64,000 nt of DNA from Magnolia sinica (Eukaryota > Streptophyta > Magnoliopsida > Magnoliales > Magnoliaceae): contig NC_080577.1 in NCBI RefSeq assembly GCF_029962835.1, positions 27,510,501 to 27,574,500 on the forward strand, in the 5' to 3' direction. Under the pieces are notes generated by a model. It searched no databases. It was not told the DNA's origin and saw only the letters and a list, made by a program, of their open reading frames with translations. Shown here piece after piece: positions 35,944 to 48,938 of the stretch (position 1 is the stretch's first letter; every line of letters starts with the position of its first letter). A program made the translations under genes and the position numbers.

Positions 35944-38900
35944 TTTTTTTTTAAAAAATTAAAATTTTAAAAAAAAAGGGGTTTTTAAAATTTTTTTTCC
36001 CCGGGTTTTTTTTTTTTTCCAATTTAATTTTTTTTTGGGGGGGGAAAATTTTTTTTTTTAAACAATTTTAAATACATTAATTTGGTTTTTTGACGGATCT
36101 TGGTTTTTTTTTTGGTTTGGTTTGGTTTGGGAATTTAAAAGGTTTTTTTTTTAAAATTAAAGATTTAAAATTTTAAAATTTTTGGTTTTTTAAAAAGGTT
36201 TTTTAAGGGAAAAAAAAAGGTTTTTTAAAGGTTTAGGTTTGGTTTTTAAAAATTTTTTTTGAAAATTTTTAAGTTATTTAAATTGGGAAAATTTTAAATT
36301 TTTTTTAAATTTGGGTTTAAAATTTTTTAATTTTTTAGGGAAATTTAGGTTTTTTTTAAAAAAATTTTTAAAAAAAAAAAATTTTTTAAAAATTTTTTTT
36401 TTTTTTTTTTAAAAATTTTTAAGGTTTTTTGGGGGTTTGGAAAAAAGGGGTTTGGTTTAATTTAAAAAGGGGTTTAATTTTAAAATTTTTTTGGGAAAAA
36501 ATTTTAAAAAGTTCTGGTTTGGTTTAAATTTTTTTTGATTTGGTTTAATTTTTTTTTTTTTTAAAAGGGAAAGGAAAAAAATTTTTTTTGGTTGGTTGTC
36601 TTGGGTTAGCATTAAAGCCTTCACCTATTTATGGAGGTTTAGGTTTAATTGTTAGTGGGTTTGTTGGTTGTTTAATGGTTTTAGGGTTTGGTGGATCGTT
36701 TTTAGGTTTAATAGTTTTTTTGGGTTTTGGTTTAGGTTAAGGTTTTTTTAAAATTTGGGTTGGGGGGGGGGTTATTTTTTTAAGGTTTAGGTTTAAGGTT
36801 TAAAATTTTTGGTTTAGGTTTGGGTTTTGGGGGAAAAATTTTTTTTTTTTTTTTTGGGGTTTGGAAAGGGGTTGTTTGGTTTTTTTTTGTTGTAATTTTA
36901 TTTTTTGTGGGGTTTAAGGTTTAAGGTTTTGGAAATTTGGGTTGGGTTTGGGGGTTTTTTAGGTTTTTTTAAAGGTTTGGTTTGGGGGGGAAAAAAAGGG
37001 GGGAAAAATACAGGCTGATTAATTTTGGGTTTTTTAGTATTGGGGGTGATTATAGAGGTTTTTTTAATTTGGGTTTTTTTTTTTTTTTTTTTTTTTTTTT
37101 AGGTTTGGTTTTTTTTTTTTTAAAAAAAAATTTTTTTTTTTTTTTGGGGGGGGTTTAAGTTTAAGGTTTAAGGTTTTTGGTTTGGTTTGGAAAATTTTAA
37201 GGTTTAGGTTTAGGTTTAATTTAATTAAGCCTTTTTGGTTGGTTTGGTTTAAATTTTTTTTTTGGGAAAAAATTTTTTTAATTTAATTTGGTTTTTTTAA
37301 TTTGGTTTTTTAAAAATTTAAGGTTTGGTTTAGGTTTGGGTTTGGAAATTTTTTTTTTTTTTTTTGTTTGGTGAGTTATTATTTTTGAGTTATTGTTGGT
37401 TTGAAAATAGGTTTTGGTTAAGGTTTGGTTTGGTTTAGGGTTTGGGGTTTAAGGTTATAGGTTTTAAATTTTTTAAAAAAATTTTTTTTGGGAAAAATGA
37501 AGGTTTAAGAAAAAAAAAAAAAGGGTTAAGGTTTGGGTTTGGTTTTGGGTTTGGGTTTGGGGTTGGGGTTGGGTTTGGGTTTTGGGTTTTTTTTTTTTTT
37601 AAGGTTTAAGGTTTGGTTTTTTGGATTTGAGACTTTTAGGTTTGGTTTGGTTTGGTTTGGTTTGGTTTGGTTTGGTTTGGTTTGGTTTGGTTTGGTTTGG
37701 TTTGGTTTTTTGGTTTTTTTTTTTTAAATTTTTTTTTTTAAATTTTTTCAGGTTTTTTTAAGGTTTTGGTTTAATTTGGTTTAATTTATAGGTTTTTCAT
37801 TTTTTTTTAAATTTTTTTTTAATTTTAAATTTTAGGGAAAACTAGGTTTGGAAATTTTTTTTTTTTTTTTAAGGAAATTTTTTTTTGGGGGTTTTTTGGG
37901 TTTTAAATTTTTTTTTAAAAAAAATTAAGGTTTATTTAGTGCTGGTAAAAGGGTTTTAATTTTTTTTTTGGGTTTGGAAATTTTGGGGATTTTTTTAATT
38001 TTTTTTTTTTTTTTTTGGTTTAGGGTTTTTTTTTTTTTTTTTAAATTGGGGGGGGTTTTTTTTTTTTTTTTAAAAAATTTTTTTTTTTTTTTTTTGGTTT
38101 TTTTGGTTTGGTTTAGGTTAAGGTTTGGTTTTTCTTGGGGTTTGGTTTTTTTTTTATTTTGGGGGGTTGGAAGGTTTGGTTTGGAAAGGGGGGTTTGGGA
38201 ATGGGTTTGGTTTGGGGGTTTTAAGTTTAGGTTTGGGGTTTGGGGTTTTTTTAAAAATTTTAGGTTAGGGTTTTTTTAGGGTTTTGGGTTTGGGTTTTTT
38301 TTTAAATTTGGAAAAATTTGGAAATTTTTAAAAAAAAACCCAAAATTTTTTAAAATTTTTTTTTGGGTTTTAAATTGGTTTGGTTTAGGTTTAGGTTTAG
38401 GTTTTTTTTTAAAAAAATTAAGGTTTGGTTTAGGTTTTTTTTTTTCTTGTTTTTTTTGGGGGGGGGGGGGTTTTTTTTTTTTTTTTTAATTTGGGTTTTT
38501 TGGGTTTTGGGGGGAAAAAAATTTTTTTTTTAATTTTTTTGGGAAAGAAGATCTCAACGTTTGGTTTTGGTTTGGTTGGGTTTGGGTTTTTAAATTTTTT
38601 TTGGGGGGAAAAATTTTTTTAGGTTTAGGTTTGGTTTGGGTTTAGGTTTTTTTTGGGGAAAAAAAAAAGAGGAAAATTTTTTTTTGGGGGGGTTTGGGTT
38701 TGGGTTTAAGGTTTTTTTAAGGTTTAGGGGTTTTTTAGGTTTGGGGGAAAAAATTTTTTTTGGTTTGGTTTGGTTTTTTTTTTGGTTTGATGTGTTTTTT
38801 AATTTTTTTTTTGGGGAATTTTTTCATAGGGGGGGGGGGGGTTTTTTGGGTTTTAATTTTTTGGGTTTTAAAATTTAGGTTTTTTTGGGGGGGGAAAAAA

Positions 38901-38960
38901 AAAAAAGGTTTATTTTGTGTTTCATAGAGGTTTTGGGGTTTTTTAAAAAGGTTTAAAAGG
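34960..38960 (+). repeat. Garbled telomere-like TTTAGG-strand array
   Basis: Words such as GGTTTAGGTTTAGGTTT and TTAAGGTTTAAGGTTT recur, clearest at 36600-37460 and 38380-38660, and C is almost absent. This looks like a TTTAGG-type array with inflated homopolymers, on the opposite strand from the CCTAAA arrays at 47.8-64 kb. Copy number and exact unit cannot be trusted. Confidence 0.55.
37641..37705 (+). repeat. (TTTGG)13 microsatellite
   Basis: Thirteen uninterrupted TTTGG units inside the low-quality stretch. It may be a collapsed or mis-called form of the surrounding TTTAGG-like repeat. Confidence 0.75.
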
Positions 38961-39440
38961 GTTTAAAAAGGTTTTTGTTTTTTTTAAAAATTTTTTTAAA
39001 AAAATTTTTTAAAGAGAGAAAATTTTGGTTTTTAAAATTTTTTTATATTTTTAAAAAAAAAAAAAGCCCCCTTTTTAATTTTTTTTTCCAATTAAAAGGA
39101 AACCCAACTTTCATAAAAATTTCCCCTTCCCCCCCGTCCGGATTCCCCCCAACCCCCCCCTTTTTAAAAAAAATAAAAAAACCCCTTTTTCTTTTTTCTG
39201 TTTAGTCAATAAAAAAATTTTTTAAAAATTCCCTCCCCCCCCCGGGCCCCCCGGGGGGGGAGAAATTACTTTTTAAAAAACAAATAAAAAAACCCCCCAA
39301 TTTTTTGGTTTTTTTTTTAAAAAAAAATTTTTAAAAAAAATGGTGTGCCCATTTTCTTTGATCAATATATGTGATATATGTCCTTTTTTGGAAAAAAAAA
39401 AAAAAATTTTTTTTAAAAAATTTTTTTAAATTTTTTTCCC

Positions 39441-41559
39441 CTTTTAGAAACTAACATTTCCACATGCCTCTCCGGATAAGTTGATCTTACGTTACATTCC
39501 GATGCCAAATATCTAAAAAATTAAAAATATTTTTGCATAGAACGGAAGAAACATATCTAGAGAGAAACGAGGAGATGAACCATGGAAGGCATGAAAATTT
39601 AAATAGATTATATGAAAGCATACTATCCATCTAACATTGAATTGTCCAAAAAATGGGACAATTTGAGCGATTTCTATGCCACCAACACAATATCTATGTA
39701 TGGCCACATAGAAATCCTCAAACGAGTAACTAATTATCTAACTAACAAATCTATAAATTACAAGTCACAACTATAAACTGTAATATGAATAATTTATGAT
39801 AAGAAAATGATATATGAATAATTTATCCTAAAAATATTCTGCTACAAGAAATACATTCTTCATATCAACAATAGTCGAATGAAAAATAATGTAAATTCAA
39901 ATTTAGATACAAAGCAAATCCATATTAGTCAAATTAAACAATCAATTTTGAACTATGTCACAAGTATTAGAAAACATATCTCATGTCAAACGCAAATGCT
40001 AAGTTAGTTATTAAGAATTCAATATTTGCACATCCAATGCATGCATGACACTAAATTTTTTATTAAGCAGTCTGTGGTTAATTTGTGTTTATATGTTATG
40101 CCACGTGTACAATTGGAGTATATGTGTATGGGTGTCATATTCCAAGTGGACAAGTGGACTGATTTAAGCATTAGAAACAAACACATGTTCTAGTGGGCTG
40201 ATATTTGCATCATTACCACACATCCAAGTGGATTGATTTAAGTATCATAAACACATGTTCCTAGATTCTACATAAAAATCCTTTGGCAGCATATTTGAAA
40301 ATGTTTCAAATTGTGTAAATAAATCTTACTCCTTAATTGTGAGATTTGGAAGTAATGGCTTCCATGATAAATGCAGACTAACATGGCTTTGAATATGAAC
40401 AAAATCCATAAATTGTGACCCAACAAAATACAAACACAATAAAGTTTTGCCAACGCAAGCTTTTGCTTCTATTTCCCATTAAAATGAAGAAAATGTAATT
40501 TTGTTAGAAAAGAAAATTAAAAATAAAAAAGCAGTATTAGGGATGAAAAATAATAGGATGGTCCACCAGGTTTGTCGGACCTGGCCCCACCTTGGAACAT
40601 GGCTTCGAATATGAACAAAATCCATAAATTGTGACCCAACAAAATACAACCACAATAAAGTAAGAAGTCATGCATTAACTAGTTTATAAATTATTTGCCA
40701 TTGATATTGTTTGGCCGACTATCCGTGGCCAATGCACCTAAAATCTCTCACACGGGAAGATGAAATCATGATCCTTCAATAGGTTAAGGATGCTTTTGAT
40801 GATATTTGGTGCAACCAAAGACCCTGTTAAGAAAGATAATACAGCAATAATTCATACTTCACATTGAAAAAAGGCCAAACAATCTGCTTTTGATGATATT
40901 GTTGCTATTCTCAATACTGACTAGCAGTGCCAAACTGGATTGGACTCTACCGAGTCCAAGTTGACTTGGATGAGTCATATATCCACATAATACCATACAT
41001 AGCAATAGCCCTAAATCATTGGCCCAAATGAATTCAAGGAAATTCGAGGAAATCAAGTGTGGGATAAAAAGAAGAAGAAGAAGAAGAAGCTCTAGCAGAT
41101 GAAATGTATTTGGGTCATTTCACCCTCTTAAGATGGTCATTTAGAGACTTGAAATTAGCTTGGAATTTTTTGACACGTAACATGAGATGACAAATAAAAA
41201 TGCAGCAGCTCCTCAGTACTGGTAACAAACACCAACACTGAGAAAAAGCCTTTCCAATTCAATTCTCCCACAGAAACCTCTTTCAGAGAAATGCAAACAA
41301 ACTGCAGGACCAGTACATTTACCACCCAAACAGAAAACACTACTCAATTCCATTAGCTCATTTCATATTTCCATACAAAGTCCAGCATTTTTTAAGCACA
41401 TTTCAGATTTTTCCCTCAAAACAAAGGAAAATCACAAATTTCATACCAGATCACATCAAATCCACGCATATCAGACCACAAAACGAATCCAATCATCCAG
41501 ATCTCACCGCCAATAGAGACAGAAACCACCACAAATGAAACCAAATCCATGCATTTCAT
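39441..41559. other. AT-rich intergenic DNA with direct repeats, no gene seen
   Basis: Ordinary-looking sequence returns here. No coding gene was recognised. The minus-strand reading of about 41,340-41,540 is T-rich with GATCTGGATGATTGGATTCG, which resembles a plant 5'-UTR intron, but no exon can be tied to it. An AAG run lies at 41,069-41,087. Confidence 0.45.
40381..40661 (+). repeat. 65-bp direct repeat pair, 216 bp apart
   Basis: ACATGGCTTTGAATATGAAC at 40381 and ACATGGCTTCGAATATGAAC at 40597 start two copies of about 65 bp that differ at about two bases. A weaker repeat (AAGTGGA.TGATTTAAG, ACACATGTTC) lies just upstream at about 40145-40263. Confidence 0.85.
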
Positions 41560-44500
41560 GAAGAAAAGAATCTAAAAATTTTTTTCGAAAGAAGATAACC
41601 TTTTTTCGGGTTCCAAAATCCCCCAATCGAACGGAGGGAAACCAGTTGGGCCCCAAGGAATTAAAAATCAAATAATCCTTGATTTTGGGGCCAACCAAAA
41701 AAAGGAGAGGGAAAAAAAAGTTATAAATTAAAGGGGGGAAAGATAGGGTTACAAATCCGGAAAGTGGGTTGGAACGGAGGGGCCCAAGAAGAGAAAAGGG
41801 GGGAAAGGTTTTTTTTTTGGCCCTTAAATTGTAGTGTTGAACATCGAGGACTACCAATATGGTGAAATTTTTGGGATATCCCTAATTTGGGGCCCACCTT
41901 TAAAATCAAATTTAAGTTTTGAAACTTGGTTGGGCCCACCACAACTTGAAGGGGAACCCTATTAAAACATAATTATTTTGGGCCCCAATAAAAATGAAAT
42001 TTGGGATTTAAAATAATACCTTTAAATAAAATTTTTAAGGTTTTAAAATGTTTTAAGGCAATTTTCAAATATTTTAAATTTGGAAGGAAACCGGCTGATT
42101 TTTGGGAACCCATAATTTAAAGGGGAAATAAATCTTTCGTGGACCACCCATTAAAAACTTCCCAGGGGCACGAAAGTTTAGTTACACTAAATTCCACAAT
42201 TTAATCGGTTTTAATTTTTATTTAATTTGATTTTAAAATGAAATTAAACAAAGGTAAGAAAGAATAACCCAAAACTGGACCTTAAGGAATTTTAAAGAAT
42301 TTTTAGCATCTCTTACTCTTGTTGTACTGGCTTCTATTTATAAGGGTTTTTATTTTTTTGGGGTATCCAACCCAAATTGTATGTAAAAAAATGGATTGGA
42401 GGGAATGGTGGAAACCAATACATTTTCATTGGTGGGCCCACAATCTTGTCTATGTGCAGTCAAAGGGCACACCAAGGTTTAAAAACCCCCTCTTGGATAC
42501 TTGAGTTACTTGGTTTTCCTTGAATGAGTACTCAATTGATATAAATCTTTCCAAACTTGCAAGTTTCCAGAAAGATTGTTAATCTCGAATTTTCGGTAAA
42601 TCCAGAACTCAAATGGACCATGCCACACGAAACAGTGTAGAATAATGGTGGAAGGTGTGGATATAAAACATACATCATGGTGGGGCCTAAAAATGAGAGG
42701 TATATAAATATCAGGTGGACCACACCACATGAAAACAATAGTGATTGGATATCCATCATTAAAATCCTCGGTAATTTCCTTTTGATATTTTCAAGATTTA
42801 TATTTAATGAAAAAGAACAAGGATGAAGAAAGAAAAGTATAGTTTTTGTTAAACTTTTATTTATTTATTATTTTTACGAATTAGTTTCTACTCAGGACCA
42901 GTTAGAAGGTGTTGTTGGTTTTTTTTTTTTTTTTTTTCCTTTTTCAAAAGTATGTATCCACATGAAAATAAAATAAAATAAAATAAACTAAGAAGGAAAA
43001 ATTTCTTCTCTTAACTTGTTAGATTAACTTTTCTTTAAAATTTTAATTTCCTAAATTGATTTAGGATGGTTTTTTACCCTAAATCCAAATTTGAATTTAC
43101 CATCAATCCTGGTTATTTTCTATAAAATGAAGAAGGAAAAAAAATACACCACAAAATTTAGTGATTAAGAACTTTTAAAATTCCTTCAACCCACCGTGCC
43201 CTTTATTTGGTTTCCGTTTATTTTTTGGGTTTATAAAATGATTTGGGAAAATGGATGAATTTGGATAAAACAACATATGGGTCCCAAAGCCCTTCTAAAA
43301 TGGCCAGCGGGAAACCAATCCCCTTTTTAAATTTGTCCAGTTTTTTTTTTAAATCCACTTGGCCATTCCCCATTTAAAGGAATTAATTTTAAAGCTTGAC
43401 CGAAAGGAGTCCATTGTTCCCAATTTAAAGTTGGATTATTAAAGCCCTTAAGAGAAATAATTTTAGGGATGATTAAAGGGAACAGTCAAATCCAAACTCC
43501 AATGGCCCCACCATTTAAAAAAATATTGGGACCAAAATCCAGGGTCCCAAAACTTTCACACTAATTAAAACATTAGCCCAAATCCCAAAATTAATATAAA
43601 AATTTCGATTTATTTCTGCATTATGGGATTGTTTAATTTCCATCTTTTAGGATTTTAAAAATTTTCCCAAAACATGGGGTTATGAAAATAAATTTCCAAA
43701 CCAAAGAGAAAGAACAAAAATAATTTTGGATAATTTATTGAGGCCCAAAACCTGGGGGCCTCCCAAATGCAAAATAAATTTCCATTACCAAAGGAGAAAA
43801 AGAACAAAATTATAACTTTAAAAATAATTAAAGCGGAAAAATTAAAGTAACCATTTAAACCCAAGAAAAAGTAAAGAATAAATTTCCTCAATGCTAAATT
43901 TTAAAGTAAACTAAAAATAAATATTTATTCAAACCAAATCAATTAAAAATCAACAAAAAAAAAAAATCCATTTTAAAAAAAAAAAGGTCCGAGGGAATTG
44001 AACATAACAATTGCATCTAAAACCCTTTTAAGATTAAAGCCAACAAAAAAAATAATTTTAAAAATTTATCCGACAATGATGTTTTAACCCACCTTTTCCT
44101 TTAAAATCATTTTAAGGGAATATCCAAAAAAAATCCAAAGGGTCCAAAGTTGAACCAAACAAAAACAATAATAAGGAACCCAACATTAAAAACCTTCTAA
44201 AGGGAACGAAAGTTTTAAAAACTATAACCATGTTTTGTTTTTATCCCAACCTTTTAACCAATTTGGAAAATAAAATTTTGGGCCAATATTTCCAAAGGTA
44301 AATTCCCAAAGTTTCCTGGAACCAAACACTTTTAAACAATGGGAAAAATAAACCCAAAAATTAAAAACTTCTAAGGGGGCCCACGAAATTTTGGTGAAGT
44401 AAATTTCATTTTGCCCTTATTTCAACCCTTTTAGCTTTTGAAAAGGTTGGAAAAAAATTATGGGGCCTTTAAATTTTCTGGTTTCCACCTCTCCCCCACT

Positions 44501-46302
44501 TTTTCCTTTTGATCCTCCCTCTTTTTTCTCCTCGTTCTTTCTCTGTCCTAAATTTTCCTCCCTTTGGATTTTTGGGAACCCTTCCAAGGCCCTAAACGGG
44601 ACGCCCTTCTTCCCTCCTCCTCCCTTCTTTTGAAAGTTTTCAGAAGGAGGTTATTCTCTCCTCAATCTCTCTCTTTTCCCTTTAAATTTGGGTTATTTTT
44701 TTTCTCTTTGAATTTACCCCTTTTTTTTGGTTTTTTTTGAACTCTTTTTTTTAAAGATTTTTGGGAATTTGGAGGTAAGCAAAGCCCTCCCTCCTTCTCT
44801 CCCAAAAATGGGTTATTCCGGTGGGGTATTTCCTTCTCTCTCTCAAATCTCTCCCCCATCTATCCATTTCAAAGTTGGTCTGTGACTTTTGTGATTCTAT
44901 TTGAATTCCCCAAAATGGGGATTTAAAAGGGATTTTGGATTTTGGGGAAATTTGAAAGGATCAAATTGATAAAATTTTTAAGAAGGTTGGTAATTTTTTA
45001 AGAGGAAATAAGGGAAATTCCCACCACACCTTTTCCTAAGAAAAAAGAGGAAAATGCAAGGAAAAGTTTCCTTGGTTAATTCTTTTGCTTCCAAAGAGAA
45101 TTTCCTCGGGTGGAAAACAAAACAATTGTTGATTGTTTGCCTTCCATTTTTGGGCCCTTCTTTGTTTTCTGATGGTTATTTCCAATTCCAATTTGTTTGG
45201 TTTATTTTTAAAAAATTGGTTGATTGGGAAACAACATAGGGAACAATGTTTTTCCATATAAAGTCCGATAATTACAGAAAACATAAAATCAAGAGAGATC
45301 TATCAGAAACGGGTTAAAATTCAAAACAAAGAAAAAAATTGAAAACAAAAAAAATAAAATCAGATGGATTAATAATTTATAATTGTAAAAGCCTAATTAA
45401 GATAATTTTTCCCCCCTTCATTTAAAGTGGAATTTGGTACCATAAAATCTTTAATTTAAGGTTTAAGGTGCCTTTTTTGGCTTCCATGTTTTCCTTCCTT
45501 TGATGCTTTTTTCAAGATGACTAAGGTGATTTTTTTTTTTTTACTTTTCCTTTTTTAAAAGAACAATAATTGATTTATTTTAAGGATTTCCTTTGTTTAA
45601 ATTTGGCTAAAACTTTCCCAAAATTGAGGGTCAAACCTTTTGGTTTGGGCATTTTTGGGTTTTGGTCTTCTAAAAAAAAATCTTTACTCCAAAAATTTGC
45701 CAAAACCAAACCAATGGCCTTAAGTTTTTAATTTAAGGCCAGCCCATTAAAGAAAAACTCAGGAAGAAATTACTTTCCAATTTTTCCGACAACCCAAGAA
45801 CCTTCCTTGTAATATTAGCAATTTGGTGGTTAATAAATTATTATTTTTTGGGTTCCTCTATAAAGGTGGTTGGGAAAGGGTGCATGGCTTGTCTCTGGCA
45901 TAATGCTTTCCTTTTTCAAAATTTTGTTTAATAAAAAAAAATTTAGTTGGTTTTTCAACCCAATTCTTTTCCTTAATTTTACCCGAAAGAAATCGGAATT
46001 CCTTTTGGTTTGGCCCTTAAATTTTAAAGGCAAAAATTAAAATGGAAATTTTTTGGGAATTTAAAATGAACATTCAAGGAAATAAATTCATGGTAAGGAC
46101 TTTTTCTTTATTTTTCTTTAATATAATCTTCTTTTTTATTTTAAATTATTTTAAAAAGGAAAGAAAGGAAAAATAAAGCGGGGAAAAGAAAAAGGATTAA
46201 ACCGCAATATTCTGCCATTGCCGGTAGAATTTGCCATTGGTGGTAATAAATTCCAATTATTTTTTTGTACTCTCTTGAATTAAAATATAATGAACTTAAA
46301 TT

Positions 46303-46337
<35 letters not shown>

Positions 46338-46450
46338 GAAAATAAAAATGTTTAATCCCATCAAAAATATTCAAAAAAAAAAAAAAAAAAAACAAAAAAA
46401 AAACCCGACAAGCCTTCATTATCTCCATTTACTTGAAAAGAATCCTTTAA
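41560..46450. other. Partly degraded sequence, no gene supported
   Basis: Homopolymer runs are inflated, though less than in 30.4-39.4 kb, and words look locally distorted (CCCAAAA, GGGAAA, TTTTAAA). A pyrimidine-rich stretch at 44,480-44,870 with many CTCTCT and TTCTCC words is like a plant 5' UTR or promoter. No frame matches a family I know, and base errors would hide a real gene. Confidence 0.55.
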
Positions 46451-47280
46451 AAACAAACAAAAAAAGGTAAGAGTATATTTAGGACTTACTTACCTCTACA
46501 AATGCATGTATGACCCAGCTGGCACATGTCTATGATGACGTATAGCCTACCTTATATATTGTGTGCCCTGGAAATCTGCTGGTTCACAGTGTATGTATTC
46601 TTAAATCTCTAAACCTAAATCTACACCAGAAAAGGGAAAAGCAAGTAAAAAGGGGCCAATTTGATCATTATTGCATTTGTATTTTTAGGATGGACCTTTT
46701 GAAGCAACCTAATGGTTTTAAATGAGACGTTGGTTTCTGTGTTACAGTTGATCTGTTGAAAGGAATCCTAAAAACCCAATGCTTAGTGGGTCAACTGTTT
46801 TGTGATGGGCTCTGCGTCCTTCATCATAATTTTATAATCTCCTTTACACCCCCACTGTTTCCTATGGTGTGGTCTAATTGAGCTTTGAATTTACCTCTTC
46901 TTCTTTTTTTTTTTACGCGTGCCTTAAACTGAGCTGGAAAAATAGATGGCTGACATGGATAAAACACATACATCATGGCAGGGCCCATGAAATCAATAAA
47001 CTTTTGGGCATGCGTCTCAGTGGGTTGCTAATTGCTTTTTTAAAGTAATGGTATTTTCTTTAATCATATTGTACACTCTAGAATTTTGATTATCTGCAAA
47101 TTTATTCCTTTATTTTGCAAATGCAAAGGATGGCCTAATGCATCACACCCTAATGCATTACACTAGTGGAAAAATATTTTATGTTGTAGGAAACACCTGT
47201 AAAATGCATCGTTTGGTTTTGCTGTTCACATTTTACAGATGAATGATGAGCTCATAATAAAATAAGCCACTCTCTATATT
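46451..47280. other. Intergenic DNA, no gene seen
   Basis: Ordinary base texture returns. No coding or RNA gene was recognised. It has GTGGGCC-type and CATACATCATGG words like those elsewhere in the window and ends at the 172-bp repeat block. Confidence 0.55.
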
Positions 47281-47800
47281 TGGTTGAAATTAATGGAGTA
47301 GACCCGGATGTGCGTCGGAGCTATCCGGATGTTGAGCGGGGGTCCCTGGAAGATGGGAACTGCTGTTATGACTATGATGAAGCTGTCCATTTCCTACGGA
47401 TAGTATCGGAAGGGCCTGGAAAATTGGAGACGGCCGTGTTTATATCTGTATTTGCTTGAAATTAATGAAGTAGACCCGAATGTGCGTCGGAGCTATCCGG
47501 ATCTTAAGCGGGGGTCCCTGGAAGATGGGAACCGCTATTATGACTATGATGAAGCTGTCCATTTCCTATGGACAACATTGGAAGGGCCTGAAAAATTGGA
47601 GACGGCCGTGTTTATATCTGTATTTGCTTGAAATAAATGGAGTAGATCCGGATGTGCATCGGAGCTATCCAGATGTTGAGCGGGGGTCCCTGGAAGATGG
47701 GAACCGCTGTTATGACTATGATGAAGCTGTCCATTTCCTATGGACAGCATTGGAAGGGCCTGGCAAATTAGAGACGGCCGTGTTTATATCTATTTTTGCA
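47281..47800 (+). repeat. Three tandem copies of a 172-bp, exon-like unit
   Basis: The units start near 47286, 47458 and 47630, exactly 172 bp apart, and are nearly identical. Each has an open frame of about 58 codons (GVDPDVRRSYPDVERGSLED, then YDYDEAVHFL and LETAVFISVFA). Copies 1 and 2 end with GCTTGA, whereas copy 3 reads TTTTTGCAGGGACC. Because 172 is not a multiple of three, the copies are in different frames and cannot form one continuous protein. Changes between copies keep the frame open, and several are third-position. I do not recognise the protein. It abuts the telomere-like array. Confidence 0.85.
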
Positions 47801-47809
47801 GGGACCACA

Positions 47810-48938
47810 CCCTAAACCTATTCTCAAATCCGTAAACCTAAACTTAAACTTTAATGTATTCTCAAATTCCTAAACCTAAACCTACACCTAATCCTAAGCT
47901 CAACTCCCTAGCCTAAACCTAAACCTCAACTTGAAAACCCAAACCTAAACCCGGTCCCGAACCCGAACCCGATTTTCTAAACCTAAACCTTGACCTATTC
48001 TCAATTCCTTAAAGTTATAACCTATAACCTAACCTAAACCTATACTTATAACCTAATCCTATTCTCAAATCCCAAAACCTATAACTATAACCTAAACCTT
48101 AACCAAAAACCTATAACCTTAACTTAAACCAAAACCTATAACCCAAATAAATTTCTTAAACCTATAACCTATAACCTATAACCTGGACCTATAACCTATT
48201 CTCATTTCCCTAAAGCTATAACCTATAACCTAACCTAAACCTGTACTTATAACCTAAACCTATTCTCAAATCCCAAAACCTATAACTATAACCTAAACCT
48301 AAACCTAAACCTATAAACTTAACCTAAACCTAAACCTATAACCTTAACCTTAACATTTAACTTTAACTTAAACCTAAATATATTCTCAAATCCCTAAACC
48401 TAAACCTAAACCTATAACCTAAACCTATTCTCAAATCCATAAACCTAAACCTAAACCTTAATGTATTCTCATATCCCTAAACCTAAACCTACACCTAATC
48501 CTAATCTCAACTCCATAGCCTAAACCTAAACCTAAACTTGAAAACCCAAACCTAAACCCGGTCCCGAACCTGAACCCGATTTCCTAAACCTAAACCTTGA
48601 CCTATTCTCAATTCCCTAAAGCTATAAACTATAACCTAAACCTAAACCTATAACCCTAACCTAAACCTATTCTCAAATCCCAAAACCTATAACTATAACC
48701 TAAACCTAAACCTATAACCTATAACCTAACCTAAACCTAAACCTATAACATATAACCTAACCTAAACCTAAACCTATAAACTTAACCTAAACCTAAACCT
48801 AAACCTATAACCTTAACCTTAACCTTAACCTAAACCTATAACCTAAAACTATTCTCAAATCCCTAAACCTAAACCCAAACCTATAACCTAAACGTATTCT
48901 TAAATCCCTAAACCTAAACCTAAACCTTAACGTACTCC
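47810..48938 (+). repeat. Degenerate telomere-like CCTAAA/CCTATAA satellite, left block
   Basis: Hexamer and heptamer words (CCTAAA, CCTATAA, CCTTAA) fill the block. Landmarks TATTCTCAAAT at 47857 and 48464, and the interrupted one at about 48934, set higher-order spacings of 607 and 470 bp. Embedded GGTCCCGAACCCGAACCCGA-like strings recur once per unit. It differs from canonical plant CCCTAAA by one C. No gene is present. Confidence 0.9.

Larger units (their letters stand above)
30448..39440. other. Homopolymer-dominated stretch, probable failed consensus
   Basis: Nearly every base here lies in a run of two or more, with frequent runs of 8-20 and very few isolated bases. It is unlike anything in 1-30,440. 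A few ordinary-looking islands remain (33930-33970, 34327-34375, 36597-36690, 39340-39385). The left part mixes A, C, T and G runs; from about 34,960 to 38,960 C nearly vanishes. No gene can be supported, and Lys/Phe/Pro/Gly-rich open frames are by-products. I read it as an unpolished or mis-called long-read consensus. Confidence 0.8.

Noticed and set aside
37533-38878. Gly/Leu/Phe/Trp-rich open frames
   Set aside because: They are translations of TTTGG and TTTAGG repeats in the same unreliable stretch.
47480-47815. 111-residue continuous frame across repeat copies 2 and 3
   Set aside because: It begins in a shifted frame of copy 2 and enters the exon-like frame only in copy 3, so it is not a natural protein.
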